DNA of 56,489 nucleotides. Source: an uncultured Chlorobiaceae bacterium. GTDB lineage: Bacteria > Bacteroidota > Chlorobiia > Chlorobiales > Chlorobiaceae. Below are positions 47,806 to 56,456 of the stretch, piece after piece. The DNA lies in the NCBI GenBank assembly GCA_903851385.1, contig CAINOC010000029.1:1-56489 (forward strand), given 5' to 3'. The notes under the pieces were generated by a model. That model did not search any database and had not been told where the DNA came from. It worked only from the letters and a program-made list of their open reading frames with translations. The stretch's first letter is position 1; every line of letters starts with the position of its first letter. The translations under genes and the position numbers were made by a program.

Positions 47806-50800
47806 GTGAAGCTAACTCCCGTATCAGCACTCTCTTTCGCAGCTGCGTCAATTTTATTAAGCAGTTCCGAATACTCGTCTATCAAAGCCGCCGGGGATGT
47901 TCCTGTACCGGCAGGATGGGTCAGTACAAGTTTTATTTTTTTATCCATCTTGAATCCAGGGTTATACTTCTGCATCCATGATTCCTGAACCGAAACAAAC
48001 AGGTACTGGAAAAAATCCCTGTTTCCAAGATGTTCATCGTGCTGGTCAGGGAGATAAAGGGTCAACGTATACTTTTGAATATCAATCTTTTCAAGTCCCA
48101 GAGACGATCCGACTATTTTAAGTTTTGTCAAAAGAAGAAGGTTCGAAACCTCTTCAGGCAGCGCTCCAAAACGGTCTTTGAGTTCGACCGCCAGGGCATC
48201 GACGCTCTCAGCTAAGGGCGCTTTTGAGATTTTGTCATAAAACGCAAAACGTTCATGTGTCGCATTGACATAATAATCAGGAATGAGGGCGTCAAAGAAA
48301 AAGAGAAGATCACAGGCTTTTGATTGCCTGACTGACGGTTTGTCATCACCTGAAAACATGTGACTGAATTCATTTGATTTCAGTTCAGCCACAGTCTCTG
48401 CAAGCATTTTCTGATAGAGATCAAACCCGAGTTCATGGATATACCCCGATTGCTCAGCACCAAGCAGATTTCCAGCGCCGCGGATATCGAGATCCCGAAG
48501 AGCAATGTTAAAGCCTGATCCAAGTTCAGTAAAGCTTTCAATCACCGCAAGACGTTGAACGGCATCCCTTTTCAGAGTGTGCAGAGGTGGGGTTACCAGA
48601 TAGCAGTATGCTTTTCGATCGCTTCGTCCCACTCTTCCGCGTAACTGGTAAAGGTCGGAAAGCCCGAACATGTCAGCCCGGTTGATGATGATGGTATTTG
48701 CATTCGAAATATCAAGGCCTGAACCGATAATTGTGGTTGAAATAAGCACGTCAACCTCTTTCTGCATGAAATCCATCATTATTTTTTCAAGCTCTTTGGC
48801 TGGTAACTGGCCATGAGCGTAAACAATCCTTGCAGAAGGAACAAGCTCTCTGAGTGTATTCAGGATCTCCTCAAGAGATGAAATCCGGTTATGCAGAAAA
48901 AATACCTGCCCCTCCCGTTTGATTTCCCTGAGGATAGCCGATTGAATAAGTGACGTGTCATAATCGGTAATGATAGTTTCTACCGGCTGCCGGTTTTTAG
49001 GCGGAGTAGAGACAATCGAAAGATCTCTTGCCCCAAGCATCGAAAACTGCAAGGTCCTGGGAATGGGTGTTGCAGACATGGTCAAGGTATCAACCCCAGG
49101 GAACTGTTCACGCAGTTTCTCTTTAACCTCAACCCCGAAGTGCTGCTCTTCATCAATAACAAGCAGACCAAGTTCTTTAAAGTGAACATCTTTCGATACC
49201 AGCCGATGAGTACCGATAACAATATCAACAAGTCCCAGCTCAATTTTTTTGAGTATTTCCAGTTGTTCCTTGCGAGGCACAAAGCGGCTGAGTACGGCAA
49301 TTGAAATCGGAAAATTCTCAAACCTTCTGGTAAACGATTCAGCATGCTGATGGGCTAAGATGGTTGTCGGCGTCAGCACTGCAACCTGCTTTCTGGACTC
49401 AACAGCCTTGAAAGCCGAACGCATGGCAATCTCGGTTTTTCCAAAACCGGCATCACCGCATATTAACCTGTCCATCGGATGAGGTTCCTGCATATCTTTT
49501 TTAACCGCCTCAATTGCCTTAAACTGATCAGGTGTTTCATCAAAAATAAACGACGATTCAAATTCGCGCATGAATATAGAGTCAGGTTCAAAGGCAAATC
49601 CGGGCTGCATTTTCCGCTGGGCGTAAACCTTTATCAGGTTTATAGCAATATCACGGAGTTTCGAACGAACCTTCTCTTTTTTTGCCGCCCATTTCGAACT
49701 GCCAAGTTTTGAGAGTGTTGGAAGGGAGCTTTCCGAAGCCGTATATTTCGAGAGCAGGTTGATACTCTGCACATTAACAAAAAGCTGATCCCCGCCCGAA
49801 TACTCAATAAGCACAGATTCCTGTTCGGAATTTCCAACCGTTATGGTTTCAAGGGATTTGAATATTCCAATGCCGTAATCCTCATGGACTACATAATCAC
49901 CGACTTTAAGCTTCTGGAGATCCTTGAGTGAAATTCCCCTTATTTTCCGTTTACGGTGAGCTTTATGAGAGTGAAGTTTCCCAAAGATGTCCGACTCAGT
50001 ATAGAGATCAAGATTGCCGAAAATAAATCCCGTATGCAGGTTAATCGGAACCCAGCTTGCCTCAAGACCACCCTCACTTCCCGAATTCATCATTTCCTCT
50101 GCCAGAAAATCAGTCAACCCCTCGATTTCACGTCGTGAACTGGTTGCAAAGAGCGGTTTTTTATTAATAGCTATTTCCTTTTGCAGCAGGGTGGCGAGAA
50201 TTCGGAAATTTGCGTTAAGTTTTTTTTGCGCAGTTGACTTGAAGTCAATTGCCGAAGGTGAAGAGTGCGTGATTCTAATACATCGAAACCTTGAAAGCCC
50301 TTCAGCTAAGGCATCATGGTTGTCTCGTGTTGCAAATTCAGTGGTATCATCGATGATCACGACTGTTTGCTGGTCCAGATAATCAAGAATTGTTGTTTCA
50401 GTGCCGGCACTCTTTGTCGTTGCATCTAAAAAACTGGCTGAAATATCGGCGGTTGTCACCGTTTTTCCTGAAAGCTGACTGTTGATGTCAAAAATGCGCA
50501 GCGATGTAACTGTATCGCCAAAAAATTCTACTCTAAACGGTTCCCTTGCTCCAAAAGGGAATGCATCAATAATTGAGCCTCTAACGGAGAACTCGCCCTC
50601 GTTCTCAACAAACTCTCTCTGCTCAAACCCGTTAGCAGAAAGAAATGTCTTCAGGGTTTCATACCCCGCCGTCTGGTCAGTTTTCAGTCTGAATATCCGG
50701 CTTTCTGCATCGACTGGTTTGCAAAGGGCAACGTCGAGGTCATCGAAAAAAGAGAGTATGAGCGATTTTTTCCCTTTCGAGATAGCCCCGATCGACAGCG

Positions 50801-51131
50801 AAAGTTCATCAGATGTATTGCAGATTTTCTCTTTAGGAATCAGTGCATCGAGATCATTGTCATACAATTCGAAGCTGTTTTGACCACAGACCACCATGAG
50901 TGAAGAGTGCATATCTGCAAAAAGAGCTGCAGCAAGAACCGAAGAGAGAGAGCCCTGCAACCCGGAGATATCAATTGGTGGAAAAACATCGCTGTTTTTT
51001 TGAGATCCGTCAGCTAAAGATCGAGTAAGCAGACTGTAGGGAGTTGATTCCTTAACGGTCTCAATGAGAAAACTGGTGTTTTTTTTAGTGACGGTCGTGC
51101 TTTGCAGATCTGAATCTGATAACGTTTTCAT
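47796..51131 (-). CDS. mfd: Transcription-repair coupling factor Mfd
   Basis: A 1111-residue protein, starting at the ATG at 51131 (MKTLSDSD). It removes RNA polymerase stalled at DNA lesions and recruits UvrA. The N-terminal UvrB-like region includes [21 protein letters not shown]. The RNA-polymerase-interacting domain has [16 protein letters not shown]. The superfamily 2 motor contains [38 protein letters not shown] and QLRGRVGRS. The C-terminal UvrA-binding fold is present. The length is normal. It is divergent from the ABC ATPase gene, with 90 bases between starts. Confidence 0.95.
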   Translation of the reverse strand: MKTLSDSDLQSTTVTKKNTSFLIETVKESTPYSLLTRSLADGSQKNSDVFPPIDISGLQGSLSSVLAAALFADMHSSLMVVCGQNSFELYDNDLDALIPKEKICNTSDELSLSIGAISKGKKSLILSFFDDLDVALCKPVDAESRIFRLKTDQTAGYETLKTFLSANGFEQREFVENEGEFSVRGSIIDAFPFGAREPFRVEFFGDTVTSLRIFDINSQLSGKTVTTADISASFLDATTKSAGTETTILDYLDQQTVVIIDDTTEFATRDNHDALAEGLSRFRCIRITHSSPSAIDFKSTAQKKLNANFRILATLLQKEIAINKKPLFATSSRREIEGLTDFLAEEMMNSGSEGGLEASWVPINLHTGFIFGNLDLYTESDIFGKLHSHKAHRKRKIRGISLKDLQKLKVGDYVVHEDYGIGIFKSLETITVGNSEQESVLIEYSGGDQLFVNVQSINLLSKYTASESSLPTLSKLGSSKWAAKKEKVRSKLRDIAINLIKVYAQRKMQPGFAFEPDSIFMREFESSFIFDETPDQFKAIEAVKKDMQEPHPMDRLICGDAGFGKTEIAMRSAFKAVESRKQVAVLTPTTILAHQHAESFTRRFENFPISIAVLSRFVPRKEQLEILKKIELGLVDIVIGTHRLVSKDVHFKELGLLVIDEEQHFGVEVKEKLREQFPGVDTLTMSATPIPRTLQFSMLGARDLSIVSTPPKNRQPVETIITDYDTSLIQSAILREIKREGQVFFLHNRISSLEEILNTLRELVPSARIVYAHGQLPAKELEKIMMDFMQKEVDVLISTTIIGSGLDISNANTIIINRADMFGLSDLYQLRGRVGRSDRKAYCYLVTPPLHTLKRDAVQRLAVIESFTELGSGFNIALRDLDIRGAGNLLGAEQSGYIHELGFDLYQKMLAETVAELKSNEFSHMFSGDDKPSVRQSKACDLLFFFDALIPDYYVNATHERFAFYDKISKAPLAESVDALAVELKDRFGALPEEVSNLLLLTKLKIVGSSLGLEKIDIQKYTLTLYLPDQHDEHLGNRDFFQYLFVSVQESWMQKYNPGFKMDKKIKLVLTHPAGTGTSPAALIDEYSELLNKIDAAAKESADTGVSFTGK

Positions 51132-51220
51132 ATGAAGCTTACAAACTATATTTTCATGCTTGATTCCCTCAATGCCTGGCAACACTCTGAACCCTTTACG
51201 GCCTTGGAAGACTGTTATAT

Positions 51221-52189
51221 ATGGAAAAAATTCTTGAACTGAAAAATCTCAGGACTTACTACTCAACCGACAATGGTATTGCCAAAGCAGTTGACGGCGT
51301 AAGCTTTTCTCTTGGTCGCAACCGAACACTGGGAGTCGTAGGGGAGTCCGGGTGCGGAAAATCGGTCACAGCACTCTCTATTATGCGCCTGGTGCCAATG
51401 CCGCCCGGTTATTTTGCGGGAGGGGAGATACTATGGAAAGGGGAGGACCTCTTGAAGTTTTCTGAAGAAAAAATGCGCAATGTCCGTGGTGACGACATTG
51501 CCATGATTTTCCAGGAGCCAATGAGTTCGCTCAATCCGGTATTTACCTGCGGCAGCCAGATCTCAGAACAGATTCTCATTCATCGTGATGTAAATCAGGC
51601 GGAAGCAAAAGAACGCTCAATCGAACTCCTGAACTTGGTCGGAATACCAAACCCGGCCGCGCGATATTCTTCCTACCCCCATGAACTTTCAGGAGGTATG
51701 CGTCAACGGGTCATGATTGCCATGGCGCTTTCCTGCAATCCCGCTCTTCTCATTGCCGACGAACCAACCACAGCCCTTGACGTCACCGTTCAGGCGCAGA
51801 TCCTCGATCTTATCAGCAAGCTTCAATCCGATACCGGTATGAGTGTCATGCTTATTACCCATGATTTTGGTGTTGTAGCTGAGCTTTGCGAAGAGGTGAT
51901 TGTGATGTATGCGTCAAGAGTGGTCGAAAAAGGTTCGGTCCAGCAGCTTTTCCGGAATCCTCTGCATCCCTATACCCAGGGCCTGTTAAAATCCATTCCT
52001 CATTTAGGTGCACCAAAAAAGAGGCTGCATGTTATTGAAGGCAACGTGCCGAGCGTTATCAACCTGCCCGAAGGATGCCGCTTTGCAGGCAGATGCCCGC
52101 TGGCCGACGATCACTGCCGGCATCTTCAGCCAGATCTTGTTACCTATGAGGCCGGCCATGATGCAGCCTGCTGGAAAGTCGGTCTCTGA
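51221..52189 (+). CDS. Oligopeptide/dipeptide ABC transporter ATPase (OppD/DppD)
   Basis: A 322-residue ATPase. Walker A is GESGCGKS (41-48), the signature LSGGMRQR and Walker [10 protein letters not shown], with the switch His in ITHDFGVV. The C-terminal oligopeptide extension contains the spaced cysteines [15 protein letters not shown] and a final CWKV, the set that holds an Fe-S cluster in some DppD homologs. No permease or binding-protein gene is nearby, so it is an orphan. Its partners and substrate are unknown. Its last 46 bases overlap the convergent Nudix gene. Confidence 0.85.
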   Translation: MEKILELKNLRTYYSTDNGIAKAVDGVSFSLGRNRTLGVVGESGCGKSVTALSIMRLVPMPPGYFAGGEILWKGEDLLKFSEEKMRNVRGDDIAMIFQEPMSSLNPVFTCGSQISEQILIHRDVNQAEAKERSIELLNLVGIPNPAARYSSYPHELSGGMRQRVMIAMALSCNPALLIADEPTTALDVTVQAQILDLISKLQSDTGMSVMLITHDFGVVAELCEEVIVMYASRVVEKGSVQQLFRNPLHPYTQGLLKSIPHLGAPKKRLHVIEGNVPSVINLPEGCRFAGRCPLADDHCRHLQPDLVTYEAGHDAACWKVGL

Positions 52190-52680
52190 GTTTTGTCGCC
52201 ATCTACTATAATCTGACGGTGCAGCGGTATTCGTACCTCCGGTATAAGATGTCGTGGATAAAAGCCGGCATCCAGCAACTCATGGTTTATTGTTATGGCG
52301 TCAATATCAACCCTGATGCGGTAAGCAACCACCAGCAGTGAACCATAGAGTTCAACATCACGATGATAAACGCCTATAAGGCTGTCAACTTTTCCTTCCA
52401 GTGAAGTTTCCTCCATCAGCTCCCGTAAACACCCTTCATGAGGCTCTTCGCCTGTTTCAAGAAATCCTCCGGGAAGAGCCCACTCATTGAATGCCGGTTC
52501 ATGAGCCCTCCGAATCACAAGGAGCTCATCTTTCCGATTGACAGTATAAGCGACTGCAACAGGAAGAGGGTTGATGTAATGCACCCATGCGCATGATGGG
52601 CAAAACATCCGTTCACGTCCATCAATTATAGCTTTATCAAGTCTTTCAGCGCAAATCGGACAAAATGAATAAGATTTCAT
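52144..52680 (-). CDS. Nudix hydrolase with zinc ribbon
   Basis: A 178-residue protein. The N-terminal zinc ribbon has C7, C10, C27 and C30. The Nudix box (G72 to L94) is GFLETGEEPHEGCLRELMEE, but the usual Gly before the final hydrophobic residue is Ser93 (TSL). This layout resembles the NudC-like/ADP-ribose-type pyrophosphatases and the NUDIX proteins of the zinc-ribbon group. The substrate is unknown. Its 3' end overlaps the ABC ATPase gene by 46 bases in antisense. Confidence 0.8.
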   Translation of the reverse strand: MKSYSFCPICAERLDKAIIDGRERMFCPSCAWVHYINPLPVAVAYTVNRKDELLVIRRAHEPAFNEWALPGGFLETGEEPHEGCLRELMEETSLEGKVDSLIGVYHRDVELYGSLLVVAYRIRVDIDAITINHELLDAGFYPRHLIPEVRIPLHRQIIVDGDKTQRPTFQQAASWPAS

Positions 52681-52759
52681 GATACCCTCAAGAAACTTTT
52701 TGCAGTAGTGATTGATTTACAATTGAAATAAGTTCATATAATTAGAATAAGTTTCATTC

Positions 52760-53239
52760 ATGTCAATATCAATACTTAAAGAAGGCGTCACGGCACCGCC
52801 AATAGCCGCTCAAGACCAGGATGGAAAAGCGGTTTCTCTCGAAGAGTACCGTGGCCGTAAGGTAGTCCTTTATTTTTATCCGAAAGATGATACTCCTGGA
52901 TGTACAAAGGAAGCTTGTGCTTTTAGGGATAATTTCCCTAACTTTAATAAACTTGGGGTAGATATTCTTGGAGTAAGTGTGGATAACGAGACAAAACATA
53001 AAAAGTTTGCCGAAAAATTCACGCTGCCCTTCCGCCTTGTTGCCGATCCGGACAAGCATATTGTCGAAGCTTACGGAGTATGGGGGCAGAAAAAGTTTAT
53101 GGGACGTGAATATATGGGAACCAGCAGGGTTACATATTTGATTAATGAGCAGGGAGTAATTGAAAAAGTTTGGCCGAAAGTCAATCCGGTCGGACATGCA
53201 GAAGAGTTGCTCGACTATTTGCAGCAAAAAACATCATAA
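52760..53239 (+). CDS. bcp: Thiol peroxidase Bcp (PrxQ-type peroxiredoxin)
   Basis: A 159-residue peroxiredoxin that reduces peroxides using thioredoxin-like donors. The peroxidatic C48 and resolving C53 are in DDTPGCTKEACAFRD, five residues apart as in PrxQ. VVLYFYPKDDTPGC and ILGVSVDNETKHKKFAEKF are family motifs. The C-terminal VEAYGVWGQKKFMGREYMG is typical. The stop is six bases before the start of yqgE, so the two are probably cotranscribed. Confidence 0.93.
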   Translation: MSISILKEGVTAPPIAAQDQDGKAVSLEEYRGRKVVLYFYPKDDTPGCTKEACAFRDNFPNFNKLGVDILGVSVDNETKHKKFAEKFTLPFRLVADPDKHIVEAYGVWGQKKFMGREYMGTSRVTYLINEQGVIEKVWPKVNPVGHAEELLDYLQQKTS

Positions 53240-53245
53240 AAGAAT

Positions 53246-53809
53246 ATGGTAAACGAATTTGATAAGGTTAAAGCTGGCAAACTCCTGATTGCCTCAGCCA
53301 ATATGCTGGAATCGAATTTCAAACGCACGGTTCTTGTTATGTGTGAGCATAACGAAAAGGGCTCTTTGGGTTTTATTCTCAACCGTCCGATGGAATTCAA
53401 GGTTTGTGAAGCCATAGCCGGTTTTGAGGACATCGAAGAACCTCTTCACATGGGAGGGCCCGTTCAGGTAGATACGGTGCACTTCCTGCATCTACGGGGA
53501 GATCTTATAGAAGACTCACTTGAAATTCTCCCCGGCCTGTTTTGGGGTGGCGACAAAAATCAGCTGAGTTTTCTCCTGAATACAGGTGTCATGATGCCTG
53601 GTGAAATCCGATTTTTCCTTGGTTATGCCGGGTGGACAGCCGGGCAGCTTGAAGCCGAGTTTGAAGAGGGAGCATGGTATACGGCCGAAGCATCTAAAGA
53701 CATGATATTCAGTGATGCCTACGAACGGATGTGGAGCCGCTCAGTACGCTCAAAGGGCGGTGAATACCAGCTCGTTGCCAACGCCCCTGAACTTCCCGGC
53801 CTGAACTGA
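53246..53809 (+). CDS. yqgE: YqgE/AlgH-family protein (DUF179)
   Basis: A 187-residue protein of the UPF0301 family. AGKLLIASANMLESNFKRTVLVMCEHNEKGSLGFILNRP is the diagnostic N-terminal block (quoted pieces: SANMLESNFKRTV, GSLGFILNRP). HMGGPVQVDTVHFLH and FLGYAGWTAGQLEAEFEEGAWY follow. The function is poorly defined. It is in a likely operon with bcp. A hairpin (ATTGTCGT with ACGACAAT near 53814-53843) just after the stop may be the terminator. Confidence 0.9.
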   Translation: MVNEFDKVKAGKLLIASANMLESNFKRTVLVMCEHNEKGSLGFILNRPMEFKVCEAIAGFEDIEEPLHMGGPVQVDTVHFLHLRGDLIEDSLEILPGLFWGGDKNQLSFLLNTGVMMPGEIRFFLGYAGWTAGQLEAEFEEGAWYTAEASKDMIFSDAYERMWSRSVRSKGGEYQLVANAPELPGLN

Positions 53810-53915
53810 CGGGATTGTCGTTTGTAAGTTTTACGACGACAATTCTTCTTGTTCTATAGGTTTAAAAAGTATATATAAACAACGCTGCATAGGTAGCACT
53901 GTTCTTTGATGATAT

Positions 53916-54315
53916 GGGGATGACAGGCTTTCGACAGGGCAGGTGTGAGATGGAGTTGCACTCCGAGTTTCAGCATGGATGGACTCGTTAAAGAAGTCTA
54001 TGCAACTATACATGCAGACGATTATTCGTATGCAATGGCTGCCTGATTAGCACAAGTTAATTAATCAGCCATCGTCCGATGGGGGAGGCGCTTACTCTGA
54101 AGCCACCGGATGGCATAACCAGCGCTTGAGCTTCGGTTCGCGCAAGTAAGCCCCCTCTGTTTTTGCCCGAAAAGGCAGAAGGGTGACACAAAGAGGGATA
54201 GTGAATCGGACTTTACAGGTGTAGCAACGATTCGCGAAACACTAAACACCTGAGATGAGTGTGGTAGCTTTATCGAGCAATGTTTTGGACGCGGGTTCGA
54301 CTCCCGCCATCTCCA
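53916..54315 (+). ncRNA. ssrA: tmRNA (ssrA)
   Basis: A one-piece tmRNA. The 5' GGGGATG pairs with the 3' CATCTCC; the T loop GGTTCGACTCCCGCC is at 54292-54307. The resume codon GCA at 54014 opens the tag ADDYSYAMAA, ending in TGA at 54044-54046. That tag is the one I associate with Chlorobium. After the discriminator A at 54315 the genome reads CAA, not CCA, so the 3' CCA appears to be added after transcription. It rescues ribosomes on broken mRNAs and tags the products for degradation. Confidence 0.97.
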
Positions 54316-54316
54316 C

Positions 54317-54348
54317 AAAAAAGCCCGTTTAACCCAGCGGGCTTTTTT
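54317..54348 (+). terminator. tmRNA terminator
   Basis: An 11-pair stem (54317-54327 with 54338-54348), AAAAAAGCCCG and CGGGCTTTTTT, ends in a T tract just after the tmRNA. Confidence 0.9.
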
Positions 54349-54360
54349 TCGCCCTCTATC

Positions 54361-54440
54361 CTGATGTATAGCTCCTATAAGCCCTATAAGTCATATAGGT
54401 ACTATTCCCTAACAGTGCCCACTGCCGACTTCCAACTCAA
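54361..54440 (+). repeat. Dispersed repeats, families C and B
   Basis: Alternating CCTATAAG units (about 54370-54405), then GTGCCCACTGCCGACTTCCA of family B. It is the same succession as in the patches near 47.8 and 56.0 kb. Confidence 0.65.
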
Positions 54441-54509
54441 TCGTTTCCTGCCAATTATTTCATTAAATTAGCGGCTATAGCGTTTAAACTTAAAAAAGGG
54501 CGGTAAGTG

Positions 54510-54740
54510 ATGGGTCAAGATTTTTTTCGTGAAAAGATTATCGCTGCTATGCTTTATGGATTCCGTGCCATCAAAAAACCCGAAACCGTAACCGTCCATC
54601 CTGAATTAATGGCGCAGATAAGGGATCAGTTCAAGGATACGCAGCTTGCACCAAAAAACATTGGTGGTACAGAAATGTTTTTCGGCCTGCCGGTAATTGA
54701 AGACGCAACAAAAGACAAAGATTACCTCGCCGTATCATAA
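54510..54740 (+). CDS. Small hypothetical protein
   Basis: A 76-residue protein from the ATG at 54510; a GTG lies one codon earlier. It reads as a short helix-strand protein (EKIIAAMLYGFRAIKKPETV, GGTEMFFGLPVIEDATKD). There is no signal peptide or membrane helix. The composition is normal for coding DNA, and a purine-rich GGGCGGTAAG precedes the start. I do not recognise a family. It lies between the tmRNA and repeat patches, in what may be a former insertion region. Confidence 0.5.
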   Translation: MGQDFFREKIIAAMLYGFRAIKKPETVTVHPELMAQIRDQFKDTQLAPKNIGGTEMFFGLPVIEDATKDKDYLAVS

Positions 54741-54773
54741 CACACCTTCACCCCTCAGCTTGGTCGCTTTTCA

Positions 54774-54905
54774 TGTCATTTCGAAACGCAGTGAGAAATC
54801 TCTCTTCACAGCCAACAGCCAACTGCGAATTGCCAACTTCCAACTGCCTTCACTCAGCCCTGAGTACTTGTTCTCTTTTTACTGCCGACTGCCCACCGCC
54901 CATTG
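54774..54905 (+). repeat. Dispersed repeats, families A and B, overlapping a gene end
   Basis: Family A at 54774-54800 (GTCATTTCGAAACGCAGTGA, then GAAATCTC), followed by family-B units CAGCCAACTGC, CCAACTTCCAACTGCC and ACTGCCGACTGCCCACCGCCC to about 54905. The B tract supplies the last codons of the minus-strand gene at 54850-55143. Confidence 0.7.
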
Positions 54906-55143
54906 CCATCTTCTTCCCGCCGCCAAATAACTTCCCGATCACCGGGACGGCGACAGCAACGGTTATAGCGGTACCCGCAGCAGCTGTTGCGGCAGCAAGT
55001 CCTACCCCGCCGACAATAGTAGTCGTAAGGGCACCTAATGCCAGGGGAGGTCCGAGTAAGGGAGCAAGCAGGGTTACCACCGTTACCCCCTTTTGGATGA
55101 CTTCTATTGTATCAGGTTCAAGGTTTATCTTTTCTTGACTCAT
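54850..55143 (-). CDS. Small hydrophobic Ala/Gly-rich protein, 3' end in repeat
   Basis: A 97-residue protein from the ATG at 55143 (MSQEKINLEPD); an upstream Met at 55188 is less likely. Residues about 20-75 form one long hydrophobic region of Ala, Gly, Val and Leu with Pro and Thr, possibly two short membrane helices. The last 18 or so residues are encoded by the family-B repeat tract and look unrelated to the rest. I recognise no family. The C-terminus was probably altered by repeat insertion. Confidence 0.5.
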   Translation of the reverse strand: MSQEKINLEPDTIEVIQKGVTVVTLLAPLLGPPLALGALTTTIVGGVGLAAATAAAGTAITVAVAVPVIGKLFGGGKKMAMGGGQSAVKREQVLRAE

Positions 55144-55326
55144 TATGTTACTGTGCGGGTTGTTTTTAAAAGACTGGAGTACTTTCAAATACCTCTCAGA
55201 TCAACAGGGCATAACAGAACCGTGTAAAGGCAATCTGTTATAATGCAAGAGTATAGCAATTTTCCCATACTACGGCAACAGGCTTTGCCGCAACAAGTGT
55301 TTGCCCTTCAATGCTATCGGTAATTA

Positions 55327-55356
55327 AAAAGCCCCTTACGTTAACAAGGGGCTTTT
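55327..55356 (-). terminator. Terminator of the small-peptide unit, similar to that at 1542-1575
   Basis: AAAAGCCCCTT (55327-55337) pairs with AAGGGGCTTTT (55346-55356). It lies 27 bases beyond the micro-ORF stop at 55383 on the minus strand. Confidence 0.8.
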
Positions 55357-55382
55357 GTCGTCGTCAATACGGAGAGCTGGCT

Positions 55383-55424
55383 TTATTGTTTCATCGAGTC
55401 ATCATCATTAGCATTACGAGCCAT
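55383..55424 (-). CDS. Possible 13-residue micro-ORF (MARNAND type)
   Basis: Encodes MARNANDDDSMKQ. Its ATG overlaps the TGA of the preceding small gene (TGATG), which suggests translational coupling. It resembles MASNANDVDEMSTSR at 1595-1642, and both lie before similar terminators. It may be a real micropeptide or part of a conserved 3' RNA module. Confidence 0.35.
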   Translation of the reverse strand: MARNANDDDSMKQ

Positions 55425-55564
55425 CAGTATAGATCAGACGTTTTATCAACTTTCTTACTCTTTTTGCTTTTAATTCTTCGTCTCATGATCCAAGCTCCCC
55501 ATGCAGCAATAACTGCACCGGCAAGCCATAGGGGAGTTTTAAAGCTTTCAAGCGTTTCCTTCAT
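55424..55564 (-). CDS. 46-residue single-helix membrane protein
   Basis: A frame of 46 residues, from the ATG at 55564. One hydrophobic segment (PLWLAGAVIAAWGAWIM, residues 11-27) is followed by a very basic tail (RRRIKSKKSKKVDK). This is the layout of small inner-membrane proteins with a positive cytoplasmic side. There is no clear Shine-Dalgarno sequence. The frame, the coupled micro-ORF and the terminator together form a plausible gene unit. Function unknown. Confidence 0.5.
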   Translation of the reverse strand: MKETLESFKTPLWLAGAVIAAWGAWIMRRRIKSKKSKKVDKTSDLY

Positions 55565-55667
55565 ACGAAGACACAGTAATAATGTTCATGATGTAATGCT
55601 CTCATCATGAGCATTTGCTTGGATAAAAAGAGAATTACTTTTTGGCATGCACCCTGTGAGGATGCTT

Positions 55668-55754
55668 TTAAGTCGAGCAGGCAAAAGATTTGTTGCTGAA
55701 TGCTACGGTCATAACCAGTATCATAAGACCCATAATTGCTTTTTTGATGTTCAT
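55668..55754 (-). CDS. 28-residue exported peptide
   Basis: Encodes a peptide starting MNIKKAIMGLMILVMTVAFS and ending NKSFACST. It is almost entirely a signal sequence with a cleavage-like SFA site; only CST would remain. A related signal (ending VSFA) begins the 87-residue protein at 1670-1933. It may be a truncated lipoprotein, a pseudogene of such a protein, or a very small exported peptide. It lies 103 bases upstream of the 46-residue gene, on the same strand. Confidence 0.35.
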   Translation of the reverse strand: MNIKKAIMGLMILVMTVAFSNKSFACST

Positions 55755-55897
55755 AACTGTTCTGACTTTAATGAGTAACGAATGAGCCAACACACACAAA
55801 TACACAACCACACATCTATTCTGACGTTGATATGAGCATCTTCTTGCACAAAATTCCTTACTCTCTAAGAATTATTTCGATATTCCGTTTCCAACCC

Positions 55898-55976
55898 GTC
55901 ATTCCGAGCATCAACGAGGAATCTCGTATTTGCAGGTTGAAGAATAGATTCCTCACTGCGTATCGGAATGACAGGG
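55898..55976. repeat. Inverted pair of family-A repeats
   Basis: A plus-strand copy (55898-55927, GTCATTCCGAGCATCAACGA, then GGAATCT) and a minus-strand copy (55946-55976) face each other. The ends AGATTCCTC and TCGGAATGAC are the complements of the first copy. They could fold into a long hairpin. Confidence 0.7.
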
Positions 55977-56132
55977 GAGTGTGCATTGTGCATGTATAAC
56001 TCCGATGGCTCCCCTCTGTCCTATAGGCCCCATTCCCCAGCCCAAAGGTCTTCCACTGCCCACTGCCGCACCCGCAACCTCCTTGATGACAAAAATCGCG
56101 GCATGGGTGAGTTGGCGTGTTGTATTTTTCAT
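55953..56132 (-). CDS. Doubtful 59-residue frame
   Basis: An ATG at 56132 with AAGG upstream opens MKNTTRQLTHAAIFVIKEVA, then a Gly/Ala-rich region. From about residue 25 the frame reads through family-B, -C and -A repeats. The first 25 residues might be the start of a real gene cut by repeats. I would treat it as unconfirmed. Confidence 0.2.
   Translation of the reverse strand: MKNTTRQLTHAAIFVIKEVAGAAVGSGRPLGWGMGPIGQRGAIGVIHAQCTLPCHSDTQ
55992..56066 (+). repeat. Dispersed repeats, families C and B
   Basis: GCTCCCCTCTGTCCTATAGG, then CCCCATTCCCCAG (family C), followed by CCACTGCCCACTGCCGC (family B). It immediately follows the inverted family-A pair. Confidence 0.6.
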
Positions 56133-56188
56133 GCAATACCTTATATTATATTAACGATTGTGAATTTGTTCTTTTTAAGTATTGCTGG

Positions 56189-56326
56189 TCATCAAGAAAG
56201 GCTGAGGGAATAGACCCGGTGAAGCCTTGACAACCGATTCTGTTGTAACAACGGGACACGGTGCCACATTCTACTTCTGCGCTCTATGCATCTGGTTTTT
56301 TTTAGATGAAGCTGAAGAACGATGAG
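56189..56326 (+). promoter_or_regulatory. Second SAM-I riboswitch-like leader
   Basis: Contains the S-box core in order: AAGAAAGGCTGAGGGAATAG, ACCCGGTGAAGCC, TTGACAACC and CGGTGCCACATTC. P1 can form between TCATC (56189-56193) and GATGA (56321-56325). Compared with the first aptamer, some conserved positions vary. A terminator follows at 56412-56448. The controlled gene lies beyond the window. Confidence 0.75.
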
Positions 56327-56411
56327 TGAAAAAGAGCGTTTATTCAGCCTCTCTTTTCAAAACAGGTATGCCTCCGATGGCACTCCCATAAGAAATAGAG
56401 TTATGATATTA

Positions 56412-56448
56412 AACCTCTTCCAGGCTCATCAGGGAAGGGGTTTTTTAA
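56412..56448 (+). terminator. Terminator of the second riboswitch
   Basis: AACCTCTTCC (56412-56421) pairs with GGAAGGGGTT (56433-56442), one G-U pair, followed by TTTTTTAATTTTTT. It is a strong intrinsic terminator 86 bases after the aptamer. Confidence 0.8.
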
Positions 56449-56456
56449 TTTTTTGC

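Noticed and set aside
54061-54318. An 85-residue minus-strand frame over the tmRNA
   Set aside because: It lies entirely antisense to a clearly identified tmRNA; the sequence constraint explains the open frame.
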